Source: Chrysopilus asiliformis
Taxonomy: Eukaryota; Arthropoda; Insecta; Diptera; Rhagionidae
NCBI GenBank assembly: GCA_964034945.1
Contig: OZ035960.1
Coordinates: forward strand, 24,353,487-24,417,486
Direction of reading: 5' to 3'
Length of the DNA stretch: 64,000 nt
Within the stretch, counting starts at the first letter, position 1. Each line of letters opens with the position of its first letter. The translations under genes and the position numbers were made by a program. This document shows, piece by piece, positions 12,831 to 26,369 of this stretch. The notes under the pieces are model-generated. The model made no database searches and was not told where the DNA came from. It saw nothing but the letters and a program-made list of their open reading frames with translations.

Positions 12831-15800
12831 TTCTGATTTGATTTGAGCAAGCATTCTACTGATTTGAGCTTAAATTGATGTCCGCATATAATTTGCATGC
12901 GAAAAGAAGTCGGGTCGACGCATATACAGTTTGGACAAAATGCGTTACAGAGAAACCGTTTTTATGAAAAATACGCGCCGCTGTTGGAATTTTTCCAAGA
13001 AATGCGTCGCAATTGAATTTTTTAGGATTTCAACGTCAAAAATTTGACATTTCAAGCCTCAAGCTTCGTGTTTTGTGTTTTTTGACGTTTCATGAAGTAA
13101 ACTTCTTAATTGGCTTTAAAAATCAAAAACCCTTCCCTACAAAGGAAGGCTGTGGATGGGGTGCGGGGTAAAAGAGGATGGATGGCAACCCTATATACAC
13201 TTCAAATTGACTATTTTGCAAATCAAATGGAGCTTTTACATATCAAATTCAACTTTTCACAGTTAGATCCACCAAAGAAAAGTCGCTAGCTTAAAAACAC
13301 AAATTGAAAAAATAATAATAATAAAGTTTTTGTTTCAATAATTCGTAATCTGGATGTTTTATATTAATTTTAAGGTTTTCATGATATTTTTTTGTCTCTT
13401 TTTGTTAAATATTTCAAAAAAACTAATGCAATAAGAAAACCAATACATACTTTTGATACAAGCTTTAACATTTCACAATATTAAAATACTCCGCGTATTT
13501 TCATTTGTTCGGCTATCCGTCTGTAATAAAAACAAGAAAAAAAATTAGCACTTCAGCAAAAAAAATCATGAAATACAAGCAAAAAAAAGTAATAAAAACA
13601 TGTAAAATATATCAATTCTTCCTCCTAATAAGGAACTATGCCATTTATTTATTCCATTAGGTTTGAAACATTTCAGAACAACAATTTTAATCGACCATGC
13701 AATATCCGCAAATGGTCAAAGCGCTAATTGCTTAAAGTTTAACGCCAATCAAAACCGATTAACAAAAGATGAGAGAAAAAAGCAAAAGAAATTTTTATTA
13801 ATTTACAAGGCCCAAAATGACAATAATATCAATTCTCATAGCAACACCTAAATCTTGAAAAATCGCCACTCAAAACATGGGTTCGGGTAATGTGGCTAAG
13901 CTATCATCCCACATCTTCAATATTATCTTAATGGATAAAAACCACTGATAGAAAAATAGCATTTCGAATAGAAAAAAAAGATAAAAACACACGCGTTTTT
14001 ATGTAAACTTCGAGACTTCCATATGGCATGGCCCTCATTTGCACATCCGATGGATGAATGGTGATTATAGATGGAAAAAAATTTCTCTAAAACTATTTAA
14101 TTAATTTTCATAATTTATTTCGATTAATAAGCATTTTTCAATATTATAAAACTTTTCAAATTCAAATTGACCAAAAAATGTTGCATCTCTTAAAAAAAAA
14201 AACAATACTGTTGAATGGCTGGAAATTGTCGGTTAAGCGTCGTATTGTGCGCACCCCACGCCATTATCTCTGACGCTATACTTTTGCTTTTGACTTCTGT
14301 AGGCAATCACTATACAAATATAGTTAGCTACCTATGAACGTTTTATGGTGAATCAACGATAAATGGGAAAGAGGTCACGAACTTGTCAACAGATTCCCTT
14401 GGGACGAACTAAAAAAAAGACTAACTGTGATGTCGTTTTTGAGAGATTAAGAAGTGTAAAATTGACGGAAACAGTACACCGATATTGGGACTTGCGCCCT
14501 ATTAGATATCCAATTGGATTTTAATGGTTCACCAAGTTATGCATGATTCAACTGATCTTTAATCCTTTTAATTCCGATGGGTGACTTATAGAACTACAAA
14601 GCCCCGCATTTAAAGTGTTTGGAAGCTTCAATCATACTGTTCTATGCCAATTTTCAAGTACTTAGCTCAATCATGAGTTACAGACACAGTGAAAAAACTT
14701 TTTTTTGTTGATTCACCAAATAGGATATAAAAAATAATACTAAAACAGCAGCACTGATTCATATCAAATGGAAATGATCGAAATATCAAAAGACTACAAA
14801 CGTTTTTTAATGCTCCTTCGCAGAATAATCGCTACTTTACTACTATGGATGTTAAAGACTTGTTACTATTTTGGGTGCGACGATCGTCACGTATCTTATC
14901 TCCTCGAAAAAGATAAATAACAAAAAAAAAAGCAAAACGTTTGATCAAAAAAAAGCGGAATAACCAGCGATATCAACAGACATAGAGTTAATATCAGAAC
15001 TTCAGAAAGATACAAAAGAAATGCCATAGAGGACAAAAATCTTTGGTATTTCAATGATTATTCAATCTCCTATTAAAATACATAAATAAATGATGGCAAT
15101 AAAGATGGAGCTTAATCATATAACATTGGACTATTTTGATACTTATTATATACATGGATTTGATAGATTTTTTTTACACGCAAAACAAGCGTGGATTCAC
15201 GATTTAGTATAGACAAACAGCGAATTGATGTATATTGTCTAAATGTTGTTTTTTCTGGAATTTGCAATAGAAGTGGTGGAAACTCTTAAAAAATCATCGT
15301 TTGTCGGTTCAAAGTTGTCTCTAAATTCACTGAACCGATTTGCATTAAATTGTTCTAATACTACTGAACGAATGAAGGTCTGCTAATTTTTCGTCCGCTG
15401 TTTGATACTTGCACACGTTTTTACAAGATACAGCTTAAAATATGATAATATTGGTCATAATTGCGTAAAATGCTCCGTCGCTATGGATAAAAATTTTAAG
15501 CATGTGAGGAGCTTAGTGAGCCAAGAGCGGACAACTCTGCTCTAGACTACAGGTTTTCTAACTACCACCGGCCATGATTCTGCTACCTTTTCATGATTTC
15601 CATAAAATATTGATTTTAGCTGGATTTATAATTTTCGTTTAAAAACCCATCTTTTTTCTAAGCGCAGTATGTATTGATAAGGTGACCAGATTTCTAAAGT
15701 CAGAATGAGGGACGCAGTCGAAATTTCTTTTGATCCGTCTTAAGAGGTAGCCGAATTTCCTTTCACCACGTATTTTTCAATTTCTCATCGTTGGAAAGGA

Positions 15801-17356
15801 CTTGCAATAGGGAAATTGGGAAATAACAATGAAAAAAATGCGCCGCAGGTAAATTTTTTATTTAAACAAATGTCCGTTAGGCGAAAATCTGACGTATTTA
15901 GAGTCAAATCTAACCCTGAATTGACCCCAAGTTATAGTCAACCTCCAAAAAAAATGTCAAATCGACGCTGGAGTCGGTGGCTAGTGGCTACCAATTTGAC
16001 AAACCTCATCATGTACCAACAATCCTTCTTAAAATGGTTTCCTAGTCTAAAAAGAATTTGGTGACAAGTGAACTAATGAATTTCACTCAAATGCAACAAA
16101 AATTACAATTAGACATTCAATGAAGTGCACTTTACGTACAACACTTTATGTCTAATGCGAAAAAATTAACATAAATGATATGGAACAAAGTCTTCAAATA
16201 CAGAACGGATGGTCACCGTAACTATACTTCATTAGATGACGACCATATTACTTTCGTAAACGTCTTTTGATTGCTATTTGATAATTTTTCACACTTTGCA
16301 TACTTCGCTAGCTGCGGAATTGACAACTTTGTAAGCAAATGCTATTAGACGATTAACATACGCATAATATGAGACACGTTTCTGTATCTTTTTTAATATA
16401 TTCAATGTAGCTATTCGGTATAGTCAGGAATATATTTTTTTTTAAATGCTGTTTATTTATATAGAAGTCATATAGTATGGTGCAGACGCCCACTGTACGT
16501 CTTAGGAAAGTGGTTTTCTTGTTCAAAGCAAATGGTATACACGATGGCAGACATTTATTTGGCTGAATCAATTCATCCAGTGAGTAACCATGAACGGAAA
16601 ACATGAGGAATTAATTGGGACCATTGTACAGTGAAACTGGTCATTTGTTTAACAAAAATCTTGATTTAACGTTTTTTTTTCTCTATATTTTCTCTTTTAT
16701 TTTTTAAAACGTTTATAAAATGAATGTTGCTGTTCGTAAGATTAGACAAATATTTAAATAAACGACATATCTATATGTATCTACAATTATTAAAAATACA
16801 TATGCCTGGGTGGATATTGTAGATACAACCCATTTGGCGTGGAATGCACTCGGTGATAGAATTTCAATGTTTGGAATAAATTGCTGTTAAATTGATTGTC
16901 GTTTGTAAAAGCGAAAATTAATTTCCATCAATGAATGTAATGTGGAGAACATGTTTTTAGCATCGTAAACTGGTTTTTTTTTTGCAGAAAACAAAAATAA
17001 CTGAAAATTTTGTGGATTACAAACGTTTTTGGGTGATTAAAAAAAAATATAAAAATTTACTGTCAATGCGTGTGTTAAGTTTTGCTGCCCTGTAGATAGT
17101 TTTGTTGTGTGAATATTTACATTTTATTTTTTAATATTTACCAGATATCGTTATGCCCCAAAATCACATTAGAAAAAGTTACAGGCACAGTTGGTCCGCG
17201 AATAGGATGAAAAATGTGATATTGGACGTCACTACTAAGCGTGCCAAATTTTTACAAAAAAAAACAAGCATTAATGGAATAAATTCGGGTATAGTACCCG
17301 GTTTTGTATCACCTGTGGGGCAAAAACGTAAAAACAAAAAGTTCTGAAAATCATGT
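12831..17356. other. A+T-rich intergenic or intronic sequence
   Basis: Apart from the probable repeat relic at 14339-14735, nothing can be assigned. Short fragments such as GCGCCGCAGGTAAATTTTTT at 15841 recur elsewhere (8549, 42450) and may be eroded repeats. Confidence 0.45.
14339..14735 (+). repeat. Probable relic of the same repeat family
   Basis: ATGGTGAATCAACGATAA on the left and TTGTTGATTCACCAAATAGG on the right resemble decayed family ends. The interior has TTTTCAAGTACTTAGCTCAATC and a short ACAGACACAG stretch in the expected position. Similarity was judged by eye only. Confidence 0.35.
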
Positions 17357-17364
17357 ATTATTAT

Positions 17365-18825
17365 CAGTGTTGGGGTTATCTAGATAATAATTATCTAGAT
17401 AATCATCTAGATAAAAAAAAATGTTATCTTTATCTTATCTAGATAACACCCCAAAAAAGTTATCTTTATCTTATCTAGATAAAGGAAAATCCCATTTATC
17501 TAGAGATAATCGTTACCACCGAAAATCAAAAAATTAAATCTGAAAAAATGCTGAAACGAAATTGTTTTCTGCATACTTTTGAAAACCTAAAAACTTTTTT
17601 TAGGAACAGTTTTATACTTGGCAACAATTTTTGTTTACGGACAAGGAAGCGAAGTGTCACTCTTTCCCTCGCCTCTCTTCTCTTGTCCATAAAAAAAAGT
17701 TCTGCCAGTAACTGTTGCCAAGTGTAAACCGGGCTATGAACGAAATAAAAAATCATAACGTTATAAATTTCCTTACGTAGCAAAATTAAACTTATATTTC
17801 GTGACGTTATTTCGTTTTGTATCGATAAAAAACTTAATTTCGTTACGTTATAATGTTATTATTCCGTTACACATTGTATTGAAATTGAAAACAAAAAAAC
17901 GCATTGTAATAATAGTTTATCACAAAGTAATTCAGTTCAGTTTCCATAAAAATAAATTGTATAACAAATAATAAAACTCAGCAAAAAGAAAATACAAATA
18001 AAAACGGAAAAAAATGTGATTATTAAGTTAAAAAATCAATAAAAAATACAAAAGACAAAAAATCACACAAAAGTTTTGTTCATTAAAAAAACTGTCTCCA
18101 CAAAAGCGTGATTTTGATATCAAAGATATAGAATTTTTTTATAGAATTTCGCTCTACTTCTGGAGTTACTAAAAAGAAAATCTTTTCGCTACCAAAAAAC
18201 TTGCTTAGAAGATTTCCATTTTTGTATCTCCAGAAATAGAGTGAATCTGGCCAAAACAAAATCCGATTTAGAATCAAAATACGATTAAAAACACTACTCC
18301 AATATTTTTGATTATATTTTATGTCTGTGGGGTTATACTTGATGAACTTTTGTGGGAAATTTCACAAAAAATAATACTGAACAAAACAAGGAAATACTAA
18401 TAAACAACGAAAAAACGTAATATTTTTTTCGTTTTTCGTTATGGTAACGGAATTGAATTTCTATAACGTTCATTATAACGTTATTTTGAAGAAAAAGCCC
18501 GAAAATCATTTCGTTATTTCGTTACGTTACGATAACGTTTCTTATCAGTTTTCTTTTATTATTATTTCGGTTCTTATTATATTTAAATTGGAAATCAAGA
18601 AAAGCAAAAAATTTTGTGCTATTTTTTTTAGTACGTAATTTTGAATTTTGTGCAACGTCAAAATAAATATTTATCTAAAAATTATCTAGATAATTTGGCT
18701 TTTTATCTTATCTTATCTATTATCTTTCATATTTTCATTATCTATTATCTTATCTAGATAAACATTACGAGCATTTATCTTTATCTTTATCTAGATAAAA
18801 AAATAATTATCTGGCCCCAACACTG
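17365..18825. mobile_element. Non-autonomous hAT-like element with 8-bp target duplication
   Basis: The ends are CAGTGTTGGGG on the left and CCCCAACACTG on the right. They are flanked by perfect 8-bp direct repeats ATTATTAT (17357-17364 and 18826-18833), the size made by hAT transposases. Just inside both ends the palindrome TTATCTAGATAA occurs repeatedly, as expected of subterminal binding sites. The 1461-bp body holds no transposase frame. It includes an inverted pair around ACTTGGCAACA (about 17616-17735) and stretches rich in CGTTACGTTATAACG, which may be further nested repeats. Confidence 0.85.
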
Positions 18826-19783
18826 ATTATTATTTGTTGTTTGAATTTATGTTAAGTTTTTTACTTTTATGAAAAGGACTACTGTTAAAATTAATAAATA
18901 AAAGTCTGATATTATTTGTATTGTTTGGTGTTTGGATTTAGTAAGTCTATTTGGTTAGCTACCCGGTTTATCTGACGTTTCCCTACATATCTTTAAGACA
19001 ATTTTTAAGAATTAATTTTTTTAACCTTCAAATCGTGTGATAAATTCCAATACCTCACCATTATTTTAATCATTCTTCTATTTTAGAATTGTAAGAAGAA
19101 CCACTTAAACAAAACTAATTTAACATTTTTTTTTGTAACCTTCAGCCAACAAAATATGTTGTGTAATTTACTGTTGTGTGTCAGAACACTCACGTAATTT
19201 AATGTACCACCATCAGTAGTTCATTATTCGACAGAACATTATTCACATTCATTATTATGAAAGGTGTGCACAGTAGCAGCATATTTTTTTATGCTCTTCG
19301 GTGCATACTTAGTCTATGAATCCATTTATCCAGTAACCACGCAATTTATCCATCCATCCATCCATTTATCAATTATATGGAGAAATTTTGATTGACAGGT
19401 ACACTGCAATCTGCAAGCTCAGGTGAAATTGCAAGTGTTCTTCTCATGGCATGCAATCTGTACGGGTAATGTTGGATGCAGTGTCGTCATTTTTTATTTA
19501 TTTTCACATACATATAATTTTTTATTTATTTCAATTTCAATTTACTCGAGGTTCACCTGAGATTGATATATTCATCTAATTGTATAGATGGCATCTTCAA
19601 TGTGCAAAATGCATACGTTGATGTTTTGTATTCGATTGGGACAATTGTCGTAACTGTGGTACATAAATAGATGCAATGAATATATCATATGACGTTCTTC
19701 TTGGCACTTTGCTACTCTGCAATAAATCTAGGTGAGCTGAACTGATATGCGTTGCGGTGAGGTGAAGTGGCTGGCTGGCGTTA

Positions 19784-20007
19784 GTGCAGGCGCGCACCGC
19801 ATTACCAAGCATGCAGAATAGTCCCGAAGAGGCAATTTAACTAGTATTTCAGTGTGCATCGAAGTACATTTAAGTAAGCAAGTAGTAAACAAGTAAGTCG
19901 AAATACACTTCGTTGCCAGCTCCTATATTGGTTTGTACGCGTTTTAAAAACTAAAATTGCCACTTTAGCGCCATTTTACATACTTATCAACGCGGTGCGC
20001 GCCTGCC
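19784..20007. mobile_element. PIF/Harbinger-like MITE, GTGCAGGCGC family, copy 2
   Basis: The inverted termini GTGCAGGCGCGCACCGC and GCGGTGCGCGCCTGCC are flanked by TTA on both sides (19781-19783 and 20008-20010), a 3-bp TWA duplication as left by PIF/Harbinger transposases. The 224-bp interior matches the copy at 11644-11894. Confidence 0.75.
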
Positions 20008-20701
20008 TTAGGTGCAAATGCAATGCAGTATGTGGCGTTTAGTATCGTTTTGGAATAATAATTTTGTAATTAGTTTCTATATTAGTGACAGTTATGTTTA
20101 CTGTTTAATATTGAACAAAAAACTGTTAAAATGTTTTATAATAAACTACGGAATTTATACCAATTTGGTAGCATATTAACTCAATGTTTATTTTATTTAC
20201 TTTCATGAGTTTTAGGTAGGTATCTACATTTTCAATTTATTGAATAAAAAAAAATGTTGGTTGTTTTTTTTCAAAAACGTTTTAATAATGCCAACTAATT
20301 AGCAAATCAATGGGTTGAAATAGTAAATCAATCTTTACCCATTATGGATGTTAGTTGAGTGAAATTATGAAATGTTAGTCAGAAATTATTATCTCTAAGT
20401 TCATTAAAATTCCAATTATTTACGCAGAAATATTCTTTTTATGGGAATAAATTTTTTAATCCGGTTTTAATACAATCTTTTTTTTTAGTTTTCACTCCAA
20501 ATAAGTAGATATTAACATTCTTTGAAATTTTAATTCGAATTCTATTAAATTAAAGAATTAAAATGTTTTCTAACATAAGGTAGATAAAATGGTGATATTT
20601 ATAGTAACTACAAATTGTACCCCCTTCAAAGGGAAAAAATTACAGCGGTGTATGTACTAATATTACATACCAGGTGTTAAATATTGTTACTATAACTAGT
20701 A

Positions 20702-20835
20702 AGGGGCTGCCCATAAAGTACGTCACACTTACTTTAGGGGGGTCTGCAATAGTGTTACGAGCGTACCTACTTAACTCCAGAAAAGAAAATCATGAAAAAG
20801 CATGACGAAGGGAGCGAAGAGGGGGAGGTGGGGAT
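20702..20835 (+). repeat. Repeat terminus with CATAAAGTACGTCACAC
   Basis: AGGGGCTGCCCATAAAGTAC leads into GTCACACTTACTTTAGGGG and a purine-rich stretch. A similar terminus lies inverted at 32585-32665, and such sequences are common in insect repeats. The other end was not found. Confidence 0.4.
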
Positions 20836-21221
20836 CCAATAGGATCCTAAACCCTAAAATTTACTATTTTGTGGTTAAATTAACTATTTATAATTAAATT
20901 AAATATTTTAGTTATATTCCCGATTCGCCAATATAAATTTTTTCCTCTACGTGCAACAATAATAAATGACACCACTTAAAATAATTTTCTACAGCTATTA
21001 TACAGTAGGAAATCTATACTCAATGAGTAGAGAATCTTTATAATAGAAAAGTTAATCGGCCACGATCACTAATTTTTTAGGGACGAAAAAGGCGATTGCG
21101 CTAGGTCCTGTTTTTGAGGCAAACAGAAATGTGATGTCAAAATTTTGAAATTTTTACAAGAAACCTTTGTTAAAATGACGCTTTTTGTTTTTTTTTCTTA
21201 AAATTTGTTAAGACAGTGGTT

Positions 21222-21439
21222 ATACCCGTATGGTGAAACCAAAGGGTATATTAACTTTGCCTTACCGTTTGTAAAGCCAAGATCCCGTCATCACACATAA
21301 AAATGAATTACACCAGTGTATTTAGAATGATAAAAATAATTAATTTCTGCATGTCCGTCCGTCTGTCCGTCTGTCTGTCCGTCTGTCTGTCCGTCTGTCT
21401 GTCCGTCTGTCCGTCCGTCTGTCTGTCCGTCTGTCTGTC

Positions 21440-21470
<31 letters not shown>

Positions 21471-21862
21471 GGCGCGGATTGCGGGCGCACGGGTTGAGCT
21501 AGAGACTTGAAATTTTGCGTGGATCCGTTTTTCGCAAAATGCGAGGCTAAGTTCGTTAACGGGCAAAAATGGACCATTAGGGGGGGTACCCCCCATACGA
21601 ACGAAAACGGTTTTTGTGAATATCTCGAAAACGGTGCATCTTATCAAAAAAGTGCAAGAACAAAAGTTATTTAGGATATGATTCTACATAAAACTCCCAT
21701 ACATGAAAATCCGATTGGAATAAATTTTAAAAAATCTTATTGGAAAGTTTGACTTCAAAGTGGAATTTTGGTACAACTGTTCGAATTTTGATACGAATAT
21801 CACCATACGGGTTTTCAATAATTGCCAGATTGGCAATTATAGCTTTTGTTATGTTTTTGTAT
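21222..21862 (-). repeat. Dispersed repeat with CCCGTATGGTGA ends, copy B
   Basis: It matches copy A in reverse, from ACCCGTATGGTGAAACC (21225) to ATCACCATACGGG (21813), then through the flanking TTGCCAGATTGGCAATT segment. The tetranucleotide array is longer than in A, and the rest is highly similar. Translated frames of the QTDRQTDG type are array artefacts. Confidence 0.7.
21354..21471 (-). repeat. Tetranucleotide array (GTCC/GTCT)n in repeat copy B
   Basis: About 118 bp of mixed GTCC and GTCT units on plus, equivalent to CAGA/CGGA on minus. It is longer than the array in copy A. Confidence 0.95.
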
Positions 21863-23755
21863 ACAAAATAATCTAACCCGGGAACGATGGGTCCACATTC
21901 TAGTCCATTCATAAATTTTTTATATCTGGGAAAACCCACAATATTCGTACAACATCTCTTGGCAAAGAGAATTGATAAAAATTCTACAAATTAAATTTTC
22001 ATATTGTCACCTGTTCTAAGAAGTGGGGATCACAAAATTCACAATCTACCGGAAATACTGTTAACGTTGCTGAATCATGCAGACATTCCACACAAAAAAA
22101 ATCATCAATGAGTAATCGATAGGAAAGAATAGTATAATAAATACTAATTTACATAACGTAATATTTATTTCCATAACTCTATGAAATTATTAGGAAATAT
22201 AAATATTTGCTGATTGATAAAGTTGAAATTCAAATCAACCTAATGGGAAATTGACCCAAATGTCACGTAAGTAAAAACTCGTGTATTAAAGTAGAACAAC
22301 AGAACAACGCTTCCTCTTATGAAAATACTGAAAACTACCTGATCTACACACAAACAAAACATTATCGTAAATTCCATCTTAAGTACTATCTAATTAAACA
22401 AATTCCAATTTTATCGTAGTAATATAAAGCATTGGTAATCAGTCGACTTATGGCCTCTTGATGCAACATTATCTGTCGATGCTATATTTTAAACACGAAT
22501 ATGGGTGAGTTGTGATCGTGAAATTAAAAATTATGATTATAAGCCGATCATAAAGTATGGTTTAGAATTTCTCCACTTATGAAATCATCTCTATTGTTGT
22601 TATTAGGCTAAATGGCTCTCAATTGTATTATCATCCACTTAAATATATCTTACTAAAGACGGCTCTATGTTCATATAACGATATCGATTGGCCTTAAATA
22701 GATTTTTTTTTTGTTTTCTACTGTGGTATTTCAAAAATATTTCTAAATGGTTCTACTGTTTGCGGAAGAAAATTTTAAACTTTTAGTTCCCCATTCGATA
22801 AGGCAAACGTTTGCGATTCAAACTAAAGTCGAGAAGAGATCCTTAAAGGTAAATCGAAATTACCCTCATGTGCAATAGAATGCGAATTCCACCTTCAGTT
22901 TTTATCGTCATTTATCTAAGTATCTTATTCCTATAGATACCGCGTTGAGTTTAAAGTTGTTGTTGCGCAAAACTCATCGTCTAGGTATTTCCACTGGGAT
23001 TCTTAGGCTCTGTTTATCGCTATCGTCGTATCAGAGCCATATCTCGAGGCTCGCAAATAAAAACTAATCAACTAATAAATCTTAAATAATCGGCTACCAC
23101 AACAGTTAGACGATGCATTTTTCGTATTAGTGGGTTCAATTCACCTTGCTGTCGACTATTAAGGAATTTACCGATTGAATTTGATCTTAAGATTGAGGTA
23201 ATCGCTACAAAATACCGCCACAATTTCTTATCTTAGCAATCAAACCAGGGTATAGTATCGTTTTTTATTATATTATTATACATCTACAACAAATCATTAG
23301 GTATTACATAGAAAATCTACGAAAACGAAAATCGTTCTTACGAAAATCTGCAAGTAAGATGTAGTAAGTATAATTTTTTGAATGCAAAGCTGTTATAAGA
23401 AAAATTAAAAATATTTATTTTAAATATAAAAGACAAGATCCCTATGCAAATTTAATTGTCAAATCTTAAATCTCTTTGCTAAAATAAAATGACAATTCCT
23501 TCATACATCGTTAAACATAAGGAAAGCTACAATTACGAAGTTAAGGGTAAGGGGGAAGGATTGGAAGGGGTCTGGGGGAGTGTGAGAAAAAATGGATAGG
23601 GGTCGGGTGTTTGGGGTGGGAGGCGGGGGAATTTGAAAAGAACTATAAGTGAATAAACCAATACTCAGATTTGGCTATACGAAAACGAAATGGAAAAAGA
23701 ATTAAAAAGAATGATTCTTTTCGATTCTTTTTCATTCGCGAATCGAACAGTAGAG
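21863..23755. other. A+T-rich, nothing assignable
   Basis: Only short frames are present. G-rich stretches at 23545-23635 are low in complexity. Confidence 0.5.
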
Positions 23756-23759
23756 TTAA

Positions 23760-24042
23760 CCCTTTCGGTATTTTGATGTCATATGGCATCATGCTAAAAA
23801 ATTTGAATTGTCTTATTATTTATTTATTTTCAACACTCTATTCTCATTCAGTGCACTATTAAGTGCATTTTTGACCCAATTTTGATTTTTTGAATAAAAA
23901 GCTGGACCACAGTGGACGTATTTGAAAAAAATTAAAATTTTTAATTTTTTTTTTGTTTTAAATGAATACTAATAGCTTAAACATCATTATTTTTTTAGAG
24001 AGTATTTTTAAAACCCATAGAAAAAAACATGTACCGAAAGGG
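23760..24042. mobile_element. piggyBac-like MITE flanked by TTAA
   Basis: The inverted ends CCCTTTCGGTA and TACCGAAAGGG are bounded on each side by TTAA (23756-23759 and 24043-24046). That is the target site and duplication specific to piggyBac transposases, whose ends typically start with CCC. It is 283 bp and non-coding. It interrupts a local repeat rich in GATTC and ATTCGCGAATC, present on both sides (23690-23750 and 24050-24230). Confidence 0.75.
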
Positions 24043-24439
24043 TTAAAAGAGGTTTCGATCCGCTTGCGATTGAATTAAACTGCTAAAAATCGGTTTCAAT
24101 TCATTCGCGAGCGAATCGAAAAAATAAAATTCTCTGTGAAAAGAATCATTCGCGAATTTTATTTTATAAAATTATATTCGCAAATAATTCAATAGCAAAA
24201 GAATCTTATTTTCGATTCACGAAACGAGTTTTTCCGTACCCTGGTAAAATTACAGAACTTGTGTGTGAAATTCAGTGCTTCATTGAAATTTTACTCGCCT
24301 GAAAATAGGAAATATGTACAGAAGTTATTAGAAAGCTTTGGTACATATTCTATATTTTTATAGAAATCTCCCCCCACTAGTTTTTTTTTCACTTGCATGA
24401 AATAAAATTTTCCATAACTTTATACAAACAGTGGTTTTT

Positions 24440-24745
24440 TTTCCAACACAGGAGTTTTTTAGGAACCTAAACAACCACTTACGACACAAGTTACAATGCG
24501 TGGTGATTGCAAATCCGTTTATGTGACGGTTGCCTTAGGACCGGTGGCAAAAAAACCGTTGCAAATCGGCTGCTTTGTAATCAGTTACGAAAAAACGTTG
24601 CAAATCGGTTACTTCCATGAAATGTTGTAAAATCACAAACCATATGTAGTTTTACAACATTGAAATGCAATTTTTTATCAATTCAATCAGAATTTTACAT
24701 CACTAATGTTGTAAAACTACAAACCACTTGCGATTTTACAACACT
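24440..24745. repeat. Dispersed GTTGC-rich repeat and TTGTAAAA palindrome
   Basis: GTGATTGCAAATCCGTTTATG followed by TGACGG (24505-24535) matches 48273-48303. Downstream, TGTTGTAAAA-type segments alternate with TTTTACAACA, forming imperfect inverted repeats (24612-24742). Confidence 0.4.
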
Positions 24746-26158
24746 ATTTTACGATTATACTTTACAAATGTGTAATTCCGTTTTACACTTCGAATTGTAA
24801 TTTTACACTTGGTGTGTTTTACATAAATGATGTTTTTGTACAGCATTCAAAGTTGGCACCATTTTTACCAACATTGAATGGTGTAATTATTTTTAACTGT
24901 GTATTATAATGCAAAATCCAATTTGGAATTTCCACAATATTAAGTTTTTCACATAACAATTGATTCATCAAAATTGTACTCTATAGTCCTATTATGAGAA
25001 AAAGGAATTTCTCGTATGTATTAAACTCATATAATTTTATATTTCAATTGCAAGTACATCACAACATACGGAAACACAGCGTTATGATTCGTTTGAATTA
25101 CAAATTTTCGCGTTATCAGCCTGAAAAAAAACTGAATTGAACAGCAAAAATTAATGTGCGGGAATTAACAAACCGGAAAGTATTTTAGAATGACTTTATT
25201 ATTGGGTCACACCTACGTTCACTACCGCAAAAGGTGAGTAATCTTTGAGGTAATGTTAAGGTTTTCTTCCCACAGTTTCGAAACATGTGATTCATTGTAT
25301 GTAAGTGACTGTACATTTTTGCGGACACAGCAAAAATACATAGCCGGGTAAATTCCAATGTTATCGCCATAATTAAATAAATTCCATACTGATACTGATA
25401 AGGTAGAAATATTTTTGCGTCTTTGATTAGTATTGGGTTAAGAAAAGCAATTTGTTAAATTTTCACAGTTAAGTTTTTTTTGAGAGTTCTGATTAATTCG
25501 CACTTTATCGAAAAAATTCCATAAAATATCAGTAAACTTCATTGATTTCTTATTGATAAATATTTGTTATGGAAATACATTTGCAAATCGCAAATACAGT
25601 ACATAATTTTTTTTTTTATATTTTGGTTAACTCTTTTTGCAAAAGTTGCGAGACTTTTTTTTTACTTAATCTCAAAAGCAGATTAAATTAAATTTTCAAA
25701 TAATTTTTTTTACATATTTTTAAAATTAGAAATTTTGAACTAAATAAACGATTACAGGTGCGTAATTTAGTTTTTTAGAAACCTCAAAATGGCATCTAGG
25801 GTAAGAGGACGTGCATGTTTGCAATGGACGGGAATATTAAATCGAGATAAAGAAAATGGATAACAGGAAAAGGGTTGGGGGGAAGGCGGGGGTTCGAAAA
25901 GGAGAAAACGGAAAACCAGCGTGACATAGTTTACGCCTCTAACCTAACTTATAAGGTAACAGTTCGGGATGACACTCGCAGATTCGATTGAAATCTTTGT
26001 TATTCGAAAGGTGTTCAAAAACTTCCGATTTGAAGGCAAAACCCTCGATCTTCCCCGTTTCGGAAATCGAAGGGTGTGAACCCTAAATTTAGAGACCCTG
26101 AGAATTCGGTTCAAACTTGTTTTTCATTTACTTGGGAAACACAATTGAAAATTCTGTA

Positions 26159-26369
26159 CCCCAGAGGTAAACTGTCGTAACTGACATTGTCGGGACGTAT
26201 ATATTATATCAACTAATATTTTGTTTAAACAATGTCCTAAAATAAAATAAATTACAAAAGTTTCAAATAATTACCGAAAATCATACACAATAAAAAGTTT
26301 GCAATTCCGAACTAAAAATGGCTCTCCTGTAATTTGCAAAATGTCAGTTACGACAGTTTTCCTCTGGGG
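26159..26369. mobile_element. TA-flanked MITE with about 33-bp inverted ends
   Basis: The terminal inverted repeats run from CCCCAGAGGTAAACTGTCG to TGACATT on the left, with the inverse on the right. They are bounded by TA (26157-26158 and 26370-26371). It is 211 bp with no coding frame, and fits a small non-autonomous element of Tc1/mariner type. Confidence 0.7.

Larger units (their letters stand above)
18834..21221. other. A+T-rich, MITE and repeat terminus only
   Basis: It contains the MITE at 19784-20007 and the terminus at 20702. Otherwise I see no genes. Confidence 0.45.

Noticed and set aside
21291..21647. QTDGQTDGQTDG protein
   Set aside because: It is a translation of the GTCC/GTCT microsatellite inside a dispersed repeat.
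23245..24243. Larger element with CAGGGTA ends around the piggyBac-like MITE
   Set aside because: ACCAGGGTA occurs in inverted orientation at both sides, but no matching target duplication flanks it (AATCAAAC against GTAAAATT).
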